DNA of 64,000 nt, taken from Stomoxys calcitrans (Eukaryota > Arthropoda > Insecta > Diptera > Muscidae). The stretch covers positions 61,893,820-61,957,819 of the forward strand of contig NC_081554.1 of assembly GCF_963082655.1 (NCBI RefSeq), written 5' to 3'. The notes under the pieces are model-generated. The model did not search any database. It was not told the origin of the DNA and saw only the letters and a program-made list of their open reading frames with translations. This document shows positions 45,489 through 56,734 of the stretch, piece by piece. The position numbers and the translations under genes are program-made. Positions within the stretch are counted from its first letter, which is position 1; each line of letters opens with the position of its first letter.

Positions 45489-45862
45489 TACATATATGAC
45501 AGCTACATTTCAACCATACTTAGCACAGTTGTTAAAAGTCATAACAGAACATCTCATGCAAAATTTCAGCCAAATCGGATAAAAATTGCGCCCTCTAGTC
45601 GCTTAAGAAGTCAAGATCCCAGATCGGTTTATATGGGAGCTATATCAGGTTATGGATCGATTTAAACCATACATAGCAGCGTTGTTGGATTCATTACGAA
45701 ACACGCCGTGCTTAATTTCAGTCAAATCGGATGGGAATTGTGCCCTCTAGAGGAACAAGAAGGCAAGATTCAAGATCGGTTTATATGGTAGCTGTATCAA
45801 AACATGTAGCGATATGACATGATGTAGATTATAGAAGATTCGTCCCCACCGATATTTTTATA

Positions 45863-46925
45863 TTTTTATACTCACCACCATAGGATGGGGGTATACTAAT
45901 CTGGTGATTCCGTTTGTAACACCTTTAAAATATTGACCTCGGACCCCAGAAATTCTGTATATTCTTGATCGTCTCAAAATTCTGAGTCGAACTAGCCAGG
46001 TCCGTCCACGGAGAGCTAGCTGCTTGAAATTTTGCACTGATACTTAATATTGATTTAGGTCGTTGGAGATCGTAAATGGGCCATATCGGTTCAGATTTAG
46101 GTATAGCTCCCATATAAACCGGTCTCCCGATTTGATATCTTGACCCACTGGAAGCCGCAATTTTTGTCCGGTTTGGCTAAAATTTTGTACGTGGTGTTCT
46201 GTTATGACTTTCAAAAACTGTGTCAAGTACGGTCCGAATCGGTCAAGAACCTGATATAGCTACCATATAAACCGATCTCCCGATTTGACATCTTGAGCCA
46301 CTGGAAGCCGCAATTTTTGTTCGATTTGGCTGAAATTTTGCACAACTATGCTACGTACGGTCGAAATCGGCCAAGAAGCTGATATAGCTCCCGTATAAAC
46401 CGTTCTCCCGATTTGATTTCTTGAGCTCCTGCAAGCCTCAATTTTCATCCGATTTGGATGAAATTTGCCACGTAGTGTTCTGTTATGACTTTCAACATCT
46501 GTACCAAGTAGGCTCAGAATCGGTCAATAACCTGATATAGCTCCCATATAAACCGATCTTCCGATTTGACTTCTTGACTCCCTGGAAGCCGCAATTTTCG
46601 TCCGATTTTGCTGAAATTTCGTACGTAGTGTTCTATTGTAACTTCCAATAACTTTGCCGAGTACGGTCCAAATCGTTTTATAACCTGATATAGCTCTCAT
46701 ACAAACAGATCTCCCGATTTGACTTCTTGAGCCCCCGGAAGCCGCAATTTTTGTCCGATTTGGCTGAAATTTTGCACGTAGTGTTCTGTTATGACTCTCA
46801 ACAAGTGGTCCGAGTACGATCCAAATCGGTCTATAACCAGATATAGCTCCCATATTTCAGCAGAATCCATGGTGGTGGGTTCCCAAGATTCTGCCCAGCC
46901 GAACTTAGCCAGTTTTTACTTGTTC
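45863..46925 (+). mobile_element. Mini-me-type element with D-type units
   Basis: Head TTTTTATACTCACCACCATAGG at about 45861. There are five to six D units (CTCCCATATAAACCGATCTCC, GGAAGCCGCAATTTTTGTCC). The tail at 46868-46925 is TGGTGGTGGGTTCCCAAG, a hairpin TTCTGCCCAGCCGAA and TTTTTACTTG. Confidence 0.78.
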
Positions 46926-47100
46926 AAGCTAAAGAAGTCGTTGTGTTGAAGGCAGACGAACCTGGCGAATTTGACGATCAAGAATAATATACAGTTTACG
47001 GGCCACAGTTCGATATTTGGAGGTTTTTACAAATGGAACGATGACATGATTAGACCCCCTCATGCTATGGAGCAGAGTATAACAAGCTAGTTCAAATGTT
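46926..47100 (-). mobile_element. Inverted mini-me head fragment
   Basis: GACGATCAAGAATAATATAC, GGAGGTTTTTACAAATGGAAC and CATGCTATGGAGCAGAGTATA are a decayed head in reverse. No array is attached; neighbouring elements are in the opposite orientation. Confidence 0.5.
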
Positions 47101-47109
47101 TCGATGGCT

Positions 47110-48870
47110 TTTTATACCCATCGAAGGATGGGGGTATATTGATTTTGCTATTCCGTTTGCAACACATCGAAATATTCATTTCCGACCCTATAAAGTATAT
47201 ATCCATAAGCAGGTTAAGTTCGAAGATGAGCTATATCGGACTATATCTTGATATATCCCCCATATAGACTGATCCGCCGATTTAGGGTCTTAGGCCCATA
47301 AAAGATCCATTTATTATCCGATTTTGCTGAAATTTGGGACAGTGAGTTGTGTTAGGGCCTTCGACATCCTTCTTCAATTTGGCCCAGATCGGTCCAGATT
47401 TGGATATACAATAGCTCCCATATAGACCAATCTCTCGATTTAAGGTTTTGGAACCACAAAAGGCGCATTTTTGATCCGATGTCGCCAAAACTTGGGAAAG
47501 TGAGTTGTGTTAGGCCCTTCGACATCTTTCTTTAATTTGGCGCAGATCGGTCCAGATTTGGATATAGCTGCCATATAGACCGATCTCTCGATTTAGGGTT
47601 TTGGGCCCATAAAAGGCGCATTTTTTGTCCAATGTCGCCAATGTTTGGGACAGTGAGTTGTGTTAGGCCCTTCGACATCCTTCTTCAATTTGGCCCAGAT
47701 CGGTCCAGATTTGGGTATAGCTGCCATACAGACCGACATTTCGCTTTAAGGTTTTGGGCCCATAAAAAACGCATTTTTTGTCCGATGTCGCCAAAATTTG
47801 GGACAGTGAGTTGTTTGACCCCATTAAACATTCTTCTTCAATTTGGCTTAGATCGGTCCAGATTTGGATATAGCTGCCATTTAGACCGATCTCTCGATTT
47901 AAGGTTTTGGGCCCATAAAAGGCGCATTTTTTGTCCAATGTCACCAAAATTTGGGACAGTGAGTTGTGTTAGGCCCTTCGACATCTTTTTTTAATTTAGC
48001 CTAGATCGGTCAAGATTTGGATATAGCTGCCATATAGACCGATTTATCGATTTAAGGTTTTGGGGCCATAAAAGGCGCATTTATTGTCCGATGTCTCCAA
48101 AATTTGGGACAGTGAGTTGTGTTAGGCTTTTCGTCATTTTTCTGCAACTTGGCCCAAATTGGTCCAGATTTGGATATAGCTGCCATATAGACCGATCACT
48201 CGATTTAAGGTTTTGGGCCCATAAAAGGCACATTTTTTGTACGATGTCGCCAAAATTTGAGACATTGAGTTGTGTTAGGCGCTTCGACATCCTTCCTCAA
48301 TTTGCCCCAGATCGGTCCAGATTTGGATATAGCTGTCATATAGACCGATCTCTTGATTTAAGGTTTTGGGCCCATAAAAAGCGCATTTTTTGTCCGATGT
48401 CGCCAACATTTGAGACAGTGAGTTGTGTTAGGCTTTTCGTCATTTTTCTGCAACTTGGCCCAAATCGGTCCAGATTTGGATATAGCTGCCATATGACCGA
48501 TTTCTCGATTTGAGGTTTTGGGGCCATAAAAGGCGCATTTATTGTACGATTTCGTCGAAATTTGGGACTGTGAGTTGTGTTAGGCTCTTCGTCATTTTTC
48601 TGCAACTTGGCCCAAATTGGTCCAGATTTGGATATAGCTGCCATATAAACCGATATCTCGATATAAAGTCTTGGCCCCATAAAAGGCGCATTTATAATCC
48701 GATTTCACTGAAATTTTACACTGTGACTGATGTTAGGCTTGTCGACAGCTATGGGGCATAAGTATGCATTTTTCACCGGGTTTTTGACGAATGGTGGTTT
48801 TCATATATACCCGCGGTGGTGGGTATGCAAAGTTCGCCCAGGCCGAACTTAATCCCTTTTTACTTTTTAT
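47110..48870 (+). mobile_element. Mini-me-type element with the most regular 153-bp array
   Basis: Head at 47110 (TTTTTATACCCATCGAAGG). The GATATAG core begins at 47561, 47714, 47867, 48020, 48173, 48326, 48479 and 48631: six spacings of exactly 153 bp, then one of 152 caused by a single missing base in CCATATGACCG. The tail at 48812-48868 has the hairpin TTCGCCCAGGCCGAA and CCTTTTTACTTTTTA. Frames of 90-140 codons on both strands across this array are repeat artefacts. Confidence 0.85.
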
Positions 48871-50585
48871 ATATGCTACTTTTTATAACAAATTAATTGT
48901 TTTTTGTACACATATTCCCGGAATTGGAAAACAAGTTTATAGAATGGTCAACAGCTTAAATAAACAAAATATGAAAATAAAATCTAATAATAGTAATTCA
49001 TGGAATAGGTGTAAAGGTTTTTGTCATGTTATTTATAATTAATTTGAATTTGCAAATGCAAAAAGTGTATGTTAAAATTAATTTTTCAATTATAAAGCGC
49101 ATGGAGACCATTGATAGGGACAAATTTGTAAGAATCATATTCGAAATGTTCATTTATAAAGTTCACTGGAACTATGCTAAGTTAATAAAAGTTGATTTCT
49201 AGACTCATTAAAGTAAAAACGCAGTTGCACGCAAACGCAGTATCACGCATACCGCTCAAGGGTCAGCTTATGGAAATATCATAGGAAATTCTTCAACAAT
49301 TCAACAATTCTTGAACAGCTTGATCTTATCGTTCAGGGAAAGCAATGATGAATTGAATTCGTCACAATCCATCTTGGATGGACTGGTGAGGATCCTTCAA
49401 AAATATTTCCAATGCTGTTGAAAGCATTGGAAATATTTTTGGTCATAATTCTAAACGTTCAGGGACTATATGGGGAACCCACTTCAAGATAGAAAAACCA
49501 ATTAAGAATATCCTTATATTGGTGTTTATGAAAATGCATCTAATAATATCTTCAGCTGCATAATGACCCCCTACCATGATCAAATTATTCATTTGTTCAT
49601 TGCTTTTGGTCATTAGCACATATAAATTAACGAATATTTTCCATTGTCAACAGTTTTAAATAACGCTCCAAATTTTGTGAGCAAATGTTAATGACCCCCT
49701 AACGAAACTATTCACTTTCATAGTTTAAATGTGTGACAGTGCATAATGAGAGAAAATTAAAACACTCGTATATTTCAAAAAGTTACAGCATTTACTTACT
49801 AAGCTGTCAATATGTTCATACATTGTCGTTTTTACAATGGCAATTCATGGAATTGATGTGAATAAATAATTATGGACATTAAACTTAATTACGAGTGAAA
49901 TCAAATGATAATTTTCATAGTAATAAAATCTTTTTGTATGGGTTTTCAACACTATGCCAAGCCATATGAGCTTATAGTTGCTGTAACATCTTTTTTTTGT
50001 CTAGTTAATTAAATGGCTGTGTTTGGTGATACATTCTCTGCCATTGTTCTCGAATTTGTTGTTGAAATAATGTACTATGTCAGTCAAGAGCGACAGGTGA
50101 ATTATTAAATTGTACCATAATGATGAAAAAAAAATTTTATTTTTGTTTTAATCTTTTCGGTAAATGTGTCAACGTTAAACATCAGCCTGTGAGTTTCATG
50201 AATTTTTCAAAAAGAGGTGTAGACTTGGTAATGCCAAGGTAAATGAAAAAGAACCATTTGTTGCAGAAATATGTTTCATTTGTAGACAATTTTAACTTAA
50301 TTGCTTTGATGTATATTACAAACCGTTTATTTCTATAGCCAAACTCAGAAAATATTTTCAAGCGCCTCGACCTTCTGCGCTTCTTCTCCAATAACTAGTT
50401 TTGAGATGTCTTTCAACGCAGATTGTTCCATAAAGTTTACGAAGAGTCGTTCTCTCAAACACTGCAAGTACTGCCTCTTGTGCTTGCGTAAGCATACCTG
50501 TTTCGGGATCATATATCAACACGGTTAGATAATATCATTGTTTTCTGTGTAGATTAGGATGATGACTTTTTTACAAATCACATCC
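48871..50585. other. Repeat-poor AT-rich interval
   Basis: About 1.7 kb without any of the window's repeat families and without a convincing exon. It contains a perfect hairpin at 49398-49441 and two AATGACCCCCTA motifs (about 49562 and 49690). Confidence 0.4.
49398..49441. other. Perfect 19-bp inverted repeat with 6-nt loop
   Basis: CAAAAATATTTCCAATGCT (49398-49416) and its exact complement AGCATTGGAAATATTTTTG (49423-49441) flank GTTGAA. It lies in unique sequence, so it is not the end of a known repeat here. Too short and too perfect for a typical microRNA precursor. Confidence 0.85.
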
Positions 50586-50589
50586 CTGT

Positions 50590-51010
50590 ATCATAATTGG
50601 ATGAGTCGGTAAATATGTCCGGTATGGGGGTGTTTTTCAGGGTGAGGTGGACCCCATTTATCAGATTCGTGCTCTAGTAAAAAAAAACCTTTTATTTGCG
50701 CCTAATATTGTCATTATTGGTTTAAATTTCCATTTGGCGGGTTTAGAGGTGGGGCGGCAGCCAAGACATCCCAACTTAAATTACTATACCAAATTTCTTT
50801 TTTTTTGAGTTTTTATAAACTAAATTTCGCCTCAATCGCCCCACCCTTTTCCGAGATCTGGAGTTTTTGGGAATAGGGGAGGATCCGCCCATTAAAGTTT
50901 GGATGTTAGATCTACTTCATTCTCTTGGTTTTGGTGGTGGATTGGAGTAGCCAAAACCTTTGCCCCGAAAGCGGATATTAGATCCATACTCTTCTCCCGG
51001 ACCCTAAAAT
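50590..51010 (+). repeat. GC-richer array fragment
   Basis: GGTAAATATGTCCGGTATGGG, GGTTTAAATTTCCATTTGGCG and the closing module TTTTCCGAGATCTGGAG with GGGGAGGATCCGCCC are recognisable. Units are few and decayed. Confidence 0.55.
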
Positions 51011-51302
51011 TATATCAGCATCGTGCTGGAGCACGATTTTGTTTGAGTTCTATAAAGTCAAGCATTTTGAAGGTGGCTATCAAGATATTCAGGACCGTAG
51101 TTCTCGTTCAGATGCACACTAATTAATTTTTTGTATGGATTATCTGCATTCAAAATCATATTTCAAAACTATCATTTGGTATACAACATTTTTAAAGATC
51201 CGTAGGACCTCCTGTATCTATCCCAATTTGAGGGTAAAAAGTGTACTCTTCTACCAAAGACCTTTTATTGCTGTTTTATTCTATACTGATCGGCTTTTCT
51301 TT

Positions 51303-51911
51303 GTATACCCACCACTGAAGGATGGGGGCATATTCATTTTGTCATTCTGTTTGTAACACATCGAAATATCCATTTCCAACCCTATAAAGTATATATATTC
51401 TTGATCGTCGTTAAAATCTAAGACGATCTAGCCATGTCTGTCCGTCTGTCTGTTAAAATCACGCTACAGTCTTTAAAAATAGCGATATTAAGCTAAAACT
51501 TTGTACAGATTCTTTTTTTTTTCGCCATTGGCAGGTTAAGTTCGAACTTGGGCTACATCGGACTATATCTTGATATAGCCCCTCATATAGACCGATCCGC
51601 CGATTTAGGGTCTTAGGTCCATAAAAGCCACATGTATTATGCGATTTTGCTGAAATTTTGGACAGTGACTTGTGTCTGGCCACTCGATATCCTTCTTCAA
51701 TTTGACCCAGATCGGTCCAGATTTGGATATAGCTGCCATATAGACCGATCTCTCGATTTAAGGTTCTGGGCCCATATAAGGCGAATGTATTGTCCGATGT
51801 CGCCAAAATTTGGGACAGTGAGTTGTGTTAGATCCTTCGTGTTAGACCCTCTTCAATTTGGCTCAGATCGGTTTAGATTTGGATATAGCTGCCATATAGA
51901 CCGACGTCTCG
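51303..51911 (+). mobile_element. Mini-me-type element truncated by a LINE
   Basis: Head at 51303 (TTGTATACCCACCACTGAAGG), GTCY run at 51437-51453, then B units with GATATAGCTGCCATATAGACC at 51727 and 51880 (153 bp apart). It stops at CCGACGTCTCGATT, where the LINE tail begins; no tail follows. Confidence 0.75.
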
Positions 51912-52775
51912 ATTTTTTATTTATTTATTTATTTGTTTATTAGTCAATGGAACAAATATCCTTACAGACTAAGATGACTTCCGTAACAAATTTTTAAATA
52001 GTAATGTATGATAATAAAGAGGTGCATGCTACAAAAATATATAATATAAAATGGATCTAAAAATTTCTTTTGATGTGCTAAAATCAATACATGGTTTTGA
52101 CTCCCTTTGAAGCCTGTTGTTGATAAAATTTAAATTCAAAAAAGTTCGTGTTAAAGGCCCATTTCTCGCATAGTTGGTGCGGTGGAACGGTATGTCAAAC
52201 AAATTTACAACTCGTAAGCTTCTTGGAGGAACAAATGTTGGAACTAAAGACAACAAATCCGGTGAATCAATATTATTATTAAGCAAGTCGAATATGAAGC
52301 AAGCCGATTGATATTTTCTACGAGATTCTAAGGATTGCAAGCCAAGTAACAAAAATCTAGATCTATATGGAGGCATCTGAGCAGGAAATAAGTTTTTAAG
52401 GGCAAACTTTGTAAAGTTTTTTTGAATTCTCTCAATGCGAACAATGTGAGCACTACATTGAGGATCCCAAACAATTGAAGCGTATTCTAGTTTAGATCTA
52501 ACAAATGCCGTATAAATTAATTTTGCGGTATTAGGATCAGAAAATTCCGCACAATTTCTTTTGATAAATGCAAGAACCTTGTAGGCCTCAGGAATAATGT
52601 GGTCTATATGTGGAATAAATGATAGTGATGTATCAAATATAATGCCTAGATCACGAATGGAAGTTACCTTAGTAAGATTGTGGCTGCCAATTTTGAAGGT
52701 TGGTTGAATGGGATTAAGTGATCTAAAATAAGAAACGTCTTGGTCAGGCAGGGCACGAAACAGATAGTTGAATCG
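51912..52775 (-). mobile_element. CR1-like LINE, 5' truncated, with AAAT-repeat tail
   Basis: On the minus strand the end of ORF2 is readable. It has RDLGIIFDTSLSFIPHIDHII, an AFVRSKLEYASIVWDPQC block, IERIQKNF, PPYRSRFLLLGLQSLESRR and PHRTNYARNGPLTRTF-like sequence, partly with frame changes. These are typical of the thumb and C-terminal region of CR1/Jockey-superfamily polymerases. The 3' end is an (AAAT)n tail (plus TTTATTTATTTATTT, 51915-51935) joined directly to a mini-me unit. Confidence 0.72.
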
Positions 52776-52779
52776 TCAT

Positions 52780-53755
52780 GTCATCATTAGATTCGAACTC
52801 TACTGTCATAGACCTTTCGTTTAATTCCCATAATACCCAGACCGAACTACACGTTTTATTGAAGTGTATTAGACGGGTGGACTTAGACTCTTAGACTCTG
52901 TCCCAAATGTGTATATCAGATTCGTAGCTAACTCTCAAAGACCCTTCATTTTATCCCCATTTTGTGACGTTGGACATTAATGTCCGTCTTGGGGGTTGGA
53001 CCAAGCTCTTATGACAGATGTGTACTCAACTTCCAAATACCTTTCATTTGATATTTATATTGTCCCAATTTACCGATTGGGACAATCGGTCCTGTTGAGG
53101 GGTTTTTGGGGGTGGTGGTGACTCAGACACCAAGGAATACGTATGTCAGATTTGCACTTTACTTTGAAATACCTTTCATTTGATATTGCCCAAAGCAGTA
53201 AAATGTCCTGGTGGGTGGGGTTTTTGGGGGTGGGAAACCCATCCCCCCCTCCTGAAGCGAAATTTACCATTCCAAGTTACTCTGCTCTTAAATATTTTTC
53301 TTGTGATACCCATATTGTACCAATCGGTAAACATGTCCTTGCGGGGGGGTTTTGAGGGGTGGGGAAGCCCCTCAGATACCAATGAATAAACTTTTATGTC
53401 AGACTTGTACTCTACTTTTATATACCTTTCATTTGATACCCATATTGCCCAAAGCGGTGAAAAAAGTCTCGTTCCGGGTTTTTTGAGTTAGGGGGACCCC
53501 CAAACACTTTTGGGCGAAATTTGTATACCGACTTTGCATTCTACTCTTAAATTCCTTTCATTTGATATCCATATTGCCCCATTCGGTAAAAATGTCCGTC
53601 CGGGAGGGTTTTGGGATCGGGCATCCCCCCAGTTTGCTTGACCCATAATGTTATACCAATTTCGTGTTTTTTGGGTACAATAAGGTGGCATACAAAATAT
53701 CGCTTAAATCGCCGAGATCTGGCGTTTTTGAAACTTGGGGTATGGGGAAGGGTCA
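52780..53755 (+). repeat. GC-richer array element, TTTGATACCC subtype
   Basis: About seven units with CCAAATACCTTTCATTTGATA, CAATCGGTAAACATGTCCTTG and GGGTGGGGTTTTTGGGGG. It closes with the CGCCGAGATCTGGCGTTTTTG module at 53709. The sequence then changes to a mariner remnant. Confidence 0.65.
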
Positions 53756-54240
53756 TACGAGTAAATCCTCGATTCATCTCCTGTCACGATGTCATAGATG
53801 TGTTTCGAAGCACCGAAGCAATGTTGAATGTATGCTGATCCCACTAATGCCTAAGGTTGTGTCAGTCTCACGATAGGTCACATGACGATCTTGAGCACAG
53901 CATCAATGGTTTTTGAAACAACAACTGATTTTGGACGACCTTCACGAAATTCGTCTTGGAGTGAATTACGACGTCTCGGTTGAATTCACCATACCATCGA
54001 TAAATACTGGAGCTTCATGGCCAAAAATTAAATAAAGTTCATCAATGCACTGTTGTTGAGTTAATCCACGTCGAACGTTGTAAAAAATGATCGCACAAAA
54101 ATGTTCACGATGAATCTTTAAAGTTACTCTAAACAACACAAATAGCGCTCGTATGTCAAAACGTTCTGAGTACGTATAACCTCAAAAATGTCAAGCTTTA
54201 CGATAGAGCTGTCAGTTGGCAGATCGCAACACAGGGTTGT
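53756..54240 (-). pseudogene. Mariner (DD34D-type) transposase remnant
   Basis: Minus-strand fragments in several frames read, from the N-terminal side, KIHREHFCAIIFYNVRRGLTQ, QQCIDELYLIFGHEAP, LQDRHVTYRETDTTLGIS-like sequence and ASKHIYDIVTGDES. The last is the first catalytic aspartate motif. At least three frameshifts or deletions separate the blocks, and the second half of the gene is missing. It is a different mariner family from the elements at 35205 and 43794. Confidence 0.75.
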
Positions 54241-54369
54241 CCAATCCCGAAATATAAAAGAGCAACCTGTGTGCTGAGGTTTCAATCAGCGGGCTCTTCT
54301 AGCTGATGCATACGCCTTATCAGCGTGTCGACGGGTAACGCGTTCAGCGGGTAACGCGTCGGCTCCTGC
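54241..54369. other. Short interval with a GGGTAACGCGT direct repeat
   Basis: CGGGTAACGCGTTCAG and CGGGTAACGCGTCGG stand next to each other near 54329-54361, an unusually CpG-rich patch in this AT-rich window. No function recognised. Confidence 0.4.
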
Positions 54370-56720
54370 TGCCTTGTTGTTCTTCAGTCAGGTCACAGCT
54401 ACTTGCACCTCATTCTGTCTCGCAGGTAAACTTTCTATACCATCATCTATACCATCAACGTCGGACATTAACAGTTGGGTAAAATGTTCAGTTACCAGTG
54501 AGTCAGTTACCAGATTTCCTTCTTTGTCTCTGCAAGAGGATGTGCCCGCACAAAAGCCATCGGTTTGATGTTTAATTCTTTGGTAGAAAATTCCGGACTT
54601 GATTCCGACTCCTGTACATCTCAAATCGCTCACACTCACGTCTTTCCATTTTCTTTTTTATACCCTCCACCATAAGATGGGGGGTATACTAATTTCGTCA
54701 TTCTGATTGTAACTACTCCAAATATTCGTCTGAGACCCCATAAAGTATATATATTCTTGATCGTCGTGAAATTTTATGTCGATCTAGCCATGTCCGTCCG
54801 TCTGTCCGTCCGTCTGTCCGTCCGTCTGTCCGTCCGTCCGTCCGTCTGTCTGTCGAAAGCACGCTCACTTTCGAAGGAGCAAAGCTAGCCGCTTGAAATT
54901 TTGCACAAATACTTCTCATTAGTGTAGGTCGGTTGGTATTGTAAATGGGCCATATCGGTCCATGTTTTGATATAGCTGCCATATAAACCGATCTTGGGTC
55001 TTGACTTCTTGAGCCTCTAGAGTGCGCAATTCTTATCCGATTGGGATGACGTGTTTTGTTATGACATCCAACACGACGTGTTTTGTTATGACATCCAACA
55101 ACTGTGCCAAGTATGGTTCAAATCGGTCCATAACCTGATATAGCTGCCATATAAACCGATCTTGGGTCTTGACTTCTTGAGCCTCTATAGTGCGCAATTC
55201 TTATCCGATTGGAATGAAATTTTGCGCGACGTGTTTTGTTATTATATCCAACAACTGTGTCAAGTATGGCTCAAATCGGTCCATAACCTGATATAGCTGC
55301 CATATACACCGATCGGGGGTTTTGACTTCTTGAGCCTCTAGAGTGCGCAATTCTTATCCGATTCGAATGAAATTTTGCACAACGTGTTTTGTTACGATAT
55401 CCAATAACTGTGCCAAGTATGGTTCAAATCGGTCCATAACCTTATATAGCTGTCATATAAACCGATCTTGGGTTTTGACTTCTTGAGCTTCTAGAGGGCG
55501 CAATTCTTATCCAATTTGAATGAATTTTGGCACGTAGTATTTTGTTATGATATCCAACAACTGTGCCAAATATGGTTCAAATCGGTTCATAACCTGATAT
55601 AGTTGCCATATAAACCGATCTGGGATCTTGACTTCTTGAGCCTCTAGAGGTCGCAATTATTATCCGATTTGCCTGAAATTTTGTACGACGGATTCTCTCA
55701 TGACCATTAACATACGTGTTTATTATGGTCTGAATCGGTATATAGCCCGATACAGCTCCCATATAAATCGATCTCTGTATTTTACTTCTTGCGCCCACAA
55801 AGGGCGTAATTCTTATTCGAATTGGCTGACATTTTACATAGGTCTCCAACATATAATTTAATTGTGGTCCAAACCGGACCATATCTTGATATCGCTCTAA
55901 TAGCAGAGCAAATCTTTTCTTATATCCTTTTTTGCCTAAAAAGAGATGCCGGGAAAAGAACTCGACAAATGCGATCCATGGTGGAGGGTATATAAGATTC
56001 GGCCCGGCCGAACTTAGCACGCTTTTACTTGTTCTTTCTGCGGAATAGACGTTTCTCCTCTCTCCTTTTCTCTGCTTGATCTGGCACGTTGCTACTGATT
56101 GCAGGGTTTATCTGTATGCCGCATTCTTGGCTTCAGTAGCATCTCGAAACTCATGGTCATATCATGGGTTTCTTGTGGAAGGCTCCCGGTACCCAAGTAC
56201 TGATTTCGCGGCATTTTCCATGGAGTGGGCACTGCGCCATTATATCATCGAAACAAGGAGTGCTTCCATCAAGAAGTTGGGTCAGTCAAGTGGAGTATAC
56301 CCTTGCCATCTGTTGTGTTTGCAGCTTTTAAATGTCTAGCTTCCGTGAAGTGTCAAATCGTATTTTCCTCGCTATGTTCGAAGGGGTGGGTACCTTTGCT
56401 GCAACAAGGTCATGATCCGAATCTATATTCGCTCCACGGATCGATGGTACATCTAACACGCTGGATGAATGCCTTCCATCTATCACAACGTGATCAATCT
56501 TATTCCTCGTGTTTTGATCGGGTGACAGCTATGTGGCTTTGTGAATATCTTTATGTCGAAATCTGGTGGTGCTAACTACCATGTTTTTTGCTGCTGCGAA
56601 ATCTATTAGCTCCAACCCATTATCGGCTTAACTTTCCGATAGGCTTAACTTTTTTTTAGGCTTAACTTTCTGACTGTTGGTCCAAAGATGCCTTCCTTTC
56701 CTATCTTCGCATTAAAATCT
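54370..56720 (-). mobile_element. RTE-type LINE fragment split by a mini-me element
   Basis: Two blocks on the minus strand. 56300-56640 encodes the AP-endonuclease end: LIDFAAAKNMVVSTTRFRH, then ATW with the Trp codon now TAG, SPDQNTRNKIDHVVIDGRHS and SDHDLVAAK (the SDH motif). 54370-54654 encodes the linker before the polymerase: ERFEMYRSRNQVRNF, QTDGFCAGTSSCRDKEGNL and VTDSLVTEHFTQLL. The frame reads across if 54655-56032 is removed. Confidence 0.78.
54655..56032 (+). mobile_element. Mini-me-type element, complete, inserted in an RTE LINE
   Basis: 5' end TTTTTTATACCCTCCACCATA. The longest GTCY run of the window is at 54792-54854 (about 16 units of GTCC/GTCT). About six A-type units follow, with GCCTCTAGAGTGCGCAATTC. 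The 3' end is CCATGGTGGAGGGTATATAAG, a perfect hairpin TTCGGCCCGGCCGAA and ACGCTTTTACTTG. The first 15 bases of the CCATGGTGGAGGGTATA block are the inverse of the 5' TATACCCTCCACCAT, so the element has subterminal inverted repeats. Length is about 1.38 kb. Confidence 0.85.
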
Positions 56721-56734
56721 CCCAAACCGATTTT

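Larger units (their letters stand above)
43313..45490. repeat. 1.09-kb tandem duplication (SINE part + mini-me units + fold-back mariner)
   Basis: Unit 1 is 43313-44402 and unit 2 is 44403-45490, offset about 1090 bp. Each holds, in order, a SINE piece starting GTTTTAAGCTCAA, two mini-me units and a 607-bp fold-back element. At the internal joint the element's right TA is fused directly to the SINE interior. By eye the SINE and mini-me parts differ at roughly 4% and the fold-back parts at roughly 1%. Confidence 0.85.
42500..45840 (-). mobile_element. Inverted mini-me-type element enlarged by nested insertions and a tandem duplication
   Basis: The inverted tail is at 42502-42575 (CAAGTAAAAGCGTGCTAAG, hairpin TTCGGCAGGGCCGAA, TATATACCCTCTACCATGG). 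A-type units occur at 42690-42930, 43180-43215, 43545-43790, 44635-44880 and 45485-45820. Between them lie a TIR element, a SINE and two copies of a fold-back mariner element. No head was found; it stops near 45840. Confidence 0.7.

Noticed and set aside
47632..48513. Long open frames with repeated FGTVSCVRPFDILLQFG motifs
   Set aside because: They are the translation of 153-bp repeat units. Similar frames exist on the opposite strand, starts are arbitrary and no family matches.
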